In this document: positions 62,350 to 64,000 of the stretch, one piece after another
How the letters are laid out: every line of letters starts with the position of its first letter
Numbering within the stretch: position 1 is the first letter of the stretch
Source: Hymenobacter sublimis
GTDB lineage: Bacteria > Bacteroidota > Bacteroidia > Cytophagales > Hymenobacteraceae
Assembly: GCF_023101345.1 (NCBI RefSeq)
Contig: NZ_CP095848.1
Coordinates: forward strand, 1,053,501-1,117,500
Direction: 5' to 3'
Length of the DNA: 64,000 nucleotides
Translations under genes and position numbers: made by a program
The notes under the pieces: model-generated
Seen by the model: only the letters and a program-made list of their open reading frames with translations
Told to the model about the DNA's origin: nothing
Databases searched by the model: none

Positions 62350-63215
62350 GCCGTTACCAGTTCATCGAGCAGGTTGCGGCCGCCGAGCTGGTACAGGTGC
62401 TCTGCCGCGTGCTACACGTCAGCCCGGCCGGCTATTATCAGTGGCGGAGCCGGGTAGCGCGCCCAATGCCCGCTTGGGAGCCTGCGGCCACCGCCGCCTT
62501 TTCGCGTCACGCCCAGCGCTACGGCACTCGACGTCTGCGGGCAGAATTGCAGGCGGAAGGGTACAATGTTGGACGCTATGCCCTGCGTACTTGGCTGCGT
62601 CGCCGCAGCTTGCACGCGCTCAGCACGCGGCTGCAACGCCCGCGTACCACTGTGGCCAACCCAGCGACCGTCGTGGCCGAAAGCCTACTCCTCGGCCAGC
62701 CCGCGTCCACGGCCCCGAACCGGGTCTGGGTCGGCGACATTGCCTATCTGCCGCTCATCGGTGGGCGCTGGTGTTATCTGGCCACGTGGCGCGATACCTA
62801 CTCGCGGCGCGTGGTCGGTTGGCACCTCGACCAGCACATGCCCACCGAACTGGTGCTCATGGCCCTGGAGCAGGCCCTGACGCTACGCCAACCGGCTCCT
62901 GGCCTAATTAATCACGCCGACTGCAGCAGTCAATATACCAGCGCGGCTTGCAGAGCGCGCATCGAAAAAGCCCACGCGCTGGCTAGCTATAGCCGGCCGG
63001 GCAACCCGTACGATAACGCGCAGGCCGAGGCCGGGTGGAGCACGCTTAAAACGGAATTGCTACCCCACGGCGGCGCGTTTGCCAGCCTCGAAGAGGCCCG
63101 CTTGGAGGTAGCCTACTACCTCGACACTTACTTCAATCTTGACCGCCGCCACTCCGCCTTAGGCTACTATTCACCGCATCAATTCGAACGCGACTTCCAA
63201 ACCAGCTTATCTTAG
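62346..63215 (+). CDS. IS3 transposase orfB (DDE integrase)
   Basis: 289 residues, intact frame. HTH_21-like start MSRYQFIEQVAAAELVQVLC with HAQRYGTRRLRAELQAEG. The rve core is VWVGDIAYLPLIGGRWCYLA (first Asp), LINHADCSSQYTSAACRARI (second Asp) and NAQAEAGWSTLKTELLPHGG (Glu), ending DRRHSALGYYSPHQFE. The second catalytic segment has HADCSSQY where HSDRGSQY is usual, and the E segment has AEAGW for ESFW, so activity may be lowered. It depends on the damaged orfA for full transposase. Confidence 0.93.
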   Translation: MSRYQFIEQVAAAELVQVLCRVLHVSPAGYYQWRSRVARPMPAWEPAATAAFSRHAQRYGTRRLRAELQAEGYNVGRYALRTWLRRRSLHALSTRLQRPRTTVANPATVVAESLLLGQPASTAPNRVWVGDIAYLPLIGGRWCYLATWRDTYSRRVVGWHLDQHMPTELVLMALEQALTLRQPAPGLINHADCSSQYTSAACRARIEKAHALASYSRPGNPYDNAQAEAGWSTLKTELLPHGGAFASLEEARLEVAYYLDTYFNLDRRHSALGYYSPHQFERDFQTSLS

Positions 63216-63416
63216 CGCACTGTCCGTTTTTACTGGACCACCCCAATTACCTATTTCAATGACATCCTGATTTTCTGCCTAAAGAACATCTTCTGGCTCA
63301 GCTACACCCGGGCCAACCTGATTCTCCATTATGTAGTACGGGCTGAAGGGGCACACTCCCAGGTGATTATCCGCATTCGATTGACTATAAAAACGATTCT
63401 CCAGTATTGTTCAAAT

Positions 63417-63454
63417 GGGGGCTGTGCTAAACAACTTCGTTTAGCACAGCCCCC
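63417..63454 (-). terminator. strong hairpin downstream of the last gene
   Basis: GGGGGCTGTGCTAAAC pairs perfectly with GTTTAGCACAGCCCCC around AACTTC. It lies 40 bases after the stop of the minus-strand gene at 63494. A short T-poor tail follows on the minus strand, so it is a probable but not ideal intrinsic terminator. Confidence 0.55.
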
Positions 63455-63493
63455 GTTGGCAGAAGGGTTGAGCATACTGCCCGGAGGCTACCA

Positions 63494-64000
63494 CTAAGCG
63501 GCGTCCTGCTGCGGTGCCTCCGGTGCAGAATCTGTTGCTATTTCTGCGACTAGGCTTTCCTCCATGAGGCGGTGGGCATAGTAAGCGGCGCGTTGGCGTT
63601 GGTATTCTTCTTCGTCGAAATTGAGGGCGGGAAGGGCTATTGCGTCCTGCAGCTTGGCGGACAGCTCTATAGGCAAGCTGCCAAGCAGGTCCGGCACCGG
63701 TTGGGCTTTTTGCTGCCGGTGTTCTGCTTCGATTCGCTGCGCCTTGCTGTCGAAGTACTTCTCTAGCATCTCCATGACCTTGGGCCCGGACAGCGCGTTG
63801 TAGAAATTTTGCCCGCTCCATTTCGCCTCTTTCAGGGCTAGCATCACGTCCTTGAGGCTGTCGTGCGAATATTTCTGCAGGATCATTTCCGCTGTTTCGA
63901 TGAGGTCGGCTGCTTCCATGCCGTCCTTGACCTTGAGCGAATCCTGGAAGGTTTTGAGCAGGAACACAACCAGCATCAGCAACAGCTTCTCGCCGAGGCG
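63494..64000 (-). CDS. hypothetical protein, N-terminus outside window
   Basis: At least 168 residues; the frame stays open to the window end (RLGEKLLLMLVVFLLKTFQD). The segment ADLIETAEMILQKYSHDSLK, DVMLALKEAKWSGQNFYNAL and PKVMEMLEKYFDSKAQRIEA resembles proteins of the DUF6633 type seen in Bacteroidota phages and mobile elements, where a similar helix-rich part occurs. The C-terminus is acidic and Ala-rich. The family call is tentative. A hairpin follows the stop. Confidence 0.7.
   Translation of the reverse strand, partial: RLGEKLLLMLVVFLLKTFQDSLKVKDGMEAADLIETAEMILQKYSHDSLKDVMLALKEAKWSGQNFYNALSGPKVMEMLEKYFDSKAQRIEAEHRQQKAQPVPDLLGSLPIELSAKLQDAIALPALNFDEEEYQRQRAAYYAHRLMEESLVAEIATDSAPEAPQQDAA

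Larger units (their letters stand above)
62008..63245 (+). mobile_element. IS3-family insertion sequence, second copy
   Basis: The ends TGAGGTGGTCGGGTAAAAAC and (reverse complement of the right end) TGGGGTGGTCCAGTAAAAAC are inverted repeats that continue in A/GGACAGTG. orfA and orfB overlap by ATGA. It belongs to the same broad group as the IS at 8653-9942 but is clearly a different element. No three-base target duplication is seen (CTC and ATT). Confidence 0.88.

Overview
The window looks like a chromosome segment of a GC-rich member of the Bacteroidota, most like Hymenobacter and relatives. The reasons are several. Perfect or near-perfect TAnnTTTG (-7) boxes precede many genes. A type IX secretion sorting domain, DUF6443/RHS proteins, a DUF6624 protein and an OmpH-like protein are present. 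The ddl and pgk proteins also read as Bacteroidota. No taxonomic search could be run.

Layout. 1-5.7 kb is core: ddl (partial), pgk, a site-2 protease and a HAD hydrolase. It is interrupted by three repeat structures: a hairpin inserted in frame in ddl, an 82-bp inverted-repeat pair around a GIY-YIG nuclease gene, and a MITE-like element after pgk. At 5.79 kb a CAU-anticodon tRNA carries a large serine recombinase whose last codons lie inside the tRNA, marking the edge of an accessory region that may run to the end of the window. 5.8-21 kb holds the recombinase, an XRE regulator, a dead IS3 element, a two-component pair, a very GC-rich block of unknown genes with a PLD nuclease-HNH nuclease pair and a CCGGTC repeat array, and several small secreted proteins. 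21.4-34.8 kb is one plus-strand cluster: OmpH-like protein, lipoprotein, SpvB-like giant, RHS polymorphic toxin and candidate immunity lipoprotein. 34.8-40.4 kb holds a Tn3 remnant, a T9SS-sorted SBBP-repeat protein, a frameshifted lipoprotein and long stretches without genes.

40.4-60.3 kb is a defence island. It begins with a dCTP-deaminase-like membrane protein that lacks the catalytic Glu. Next comes a tightly packed operon, TIR / MazG-MazG_C / thymine-hypermodification-like nucleotide kinase domain / second TIR / Nmad2, convergent with a TIR-SLOG pair. Then come a PD-(D/E)XK nuclease, a small serine recombinase, and a type I restriction-modification operon (hsdR, DUF4268, hsdM, hsdS) followed by a CHAT protease, a second PD-(D/E)XK nuclease and an ATPase-nuclease pair. 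60.3-63.3 kb is decayed: a long perfect palindrome, an orphan nuclease-toxin tip with a broken immunity gene, and a second IS3 copy. The window ends in a partial gene of unknown function.

Best candidate for an undescribed system: 40.6-47.3 kb. It combines three TIR proteins, all keeping a W-x3-E putative NADase glutamate, with a nucleotide-metabolism cassette (Dcd-like, MazG, HMUDK/aGPT-like, Nmad2) and a SLOG ligand-binding protein. This suggests sensing of nucleotide or modified-DNA signals coupled to NAD-type effectors. That function is inference. Family names are from reading the sequences, not from searches.
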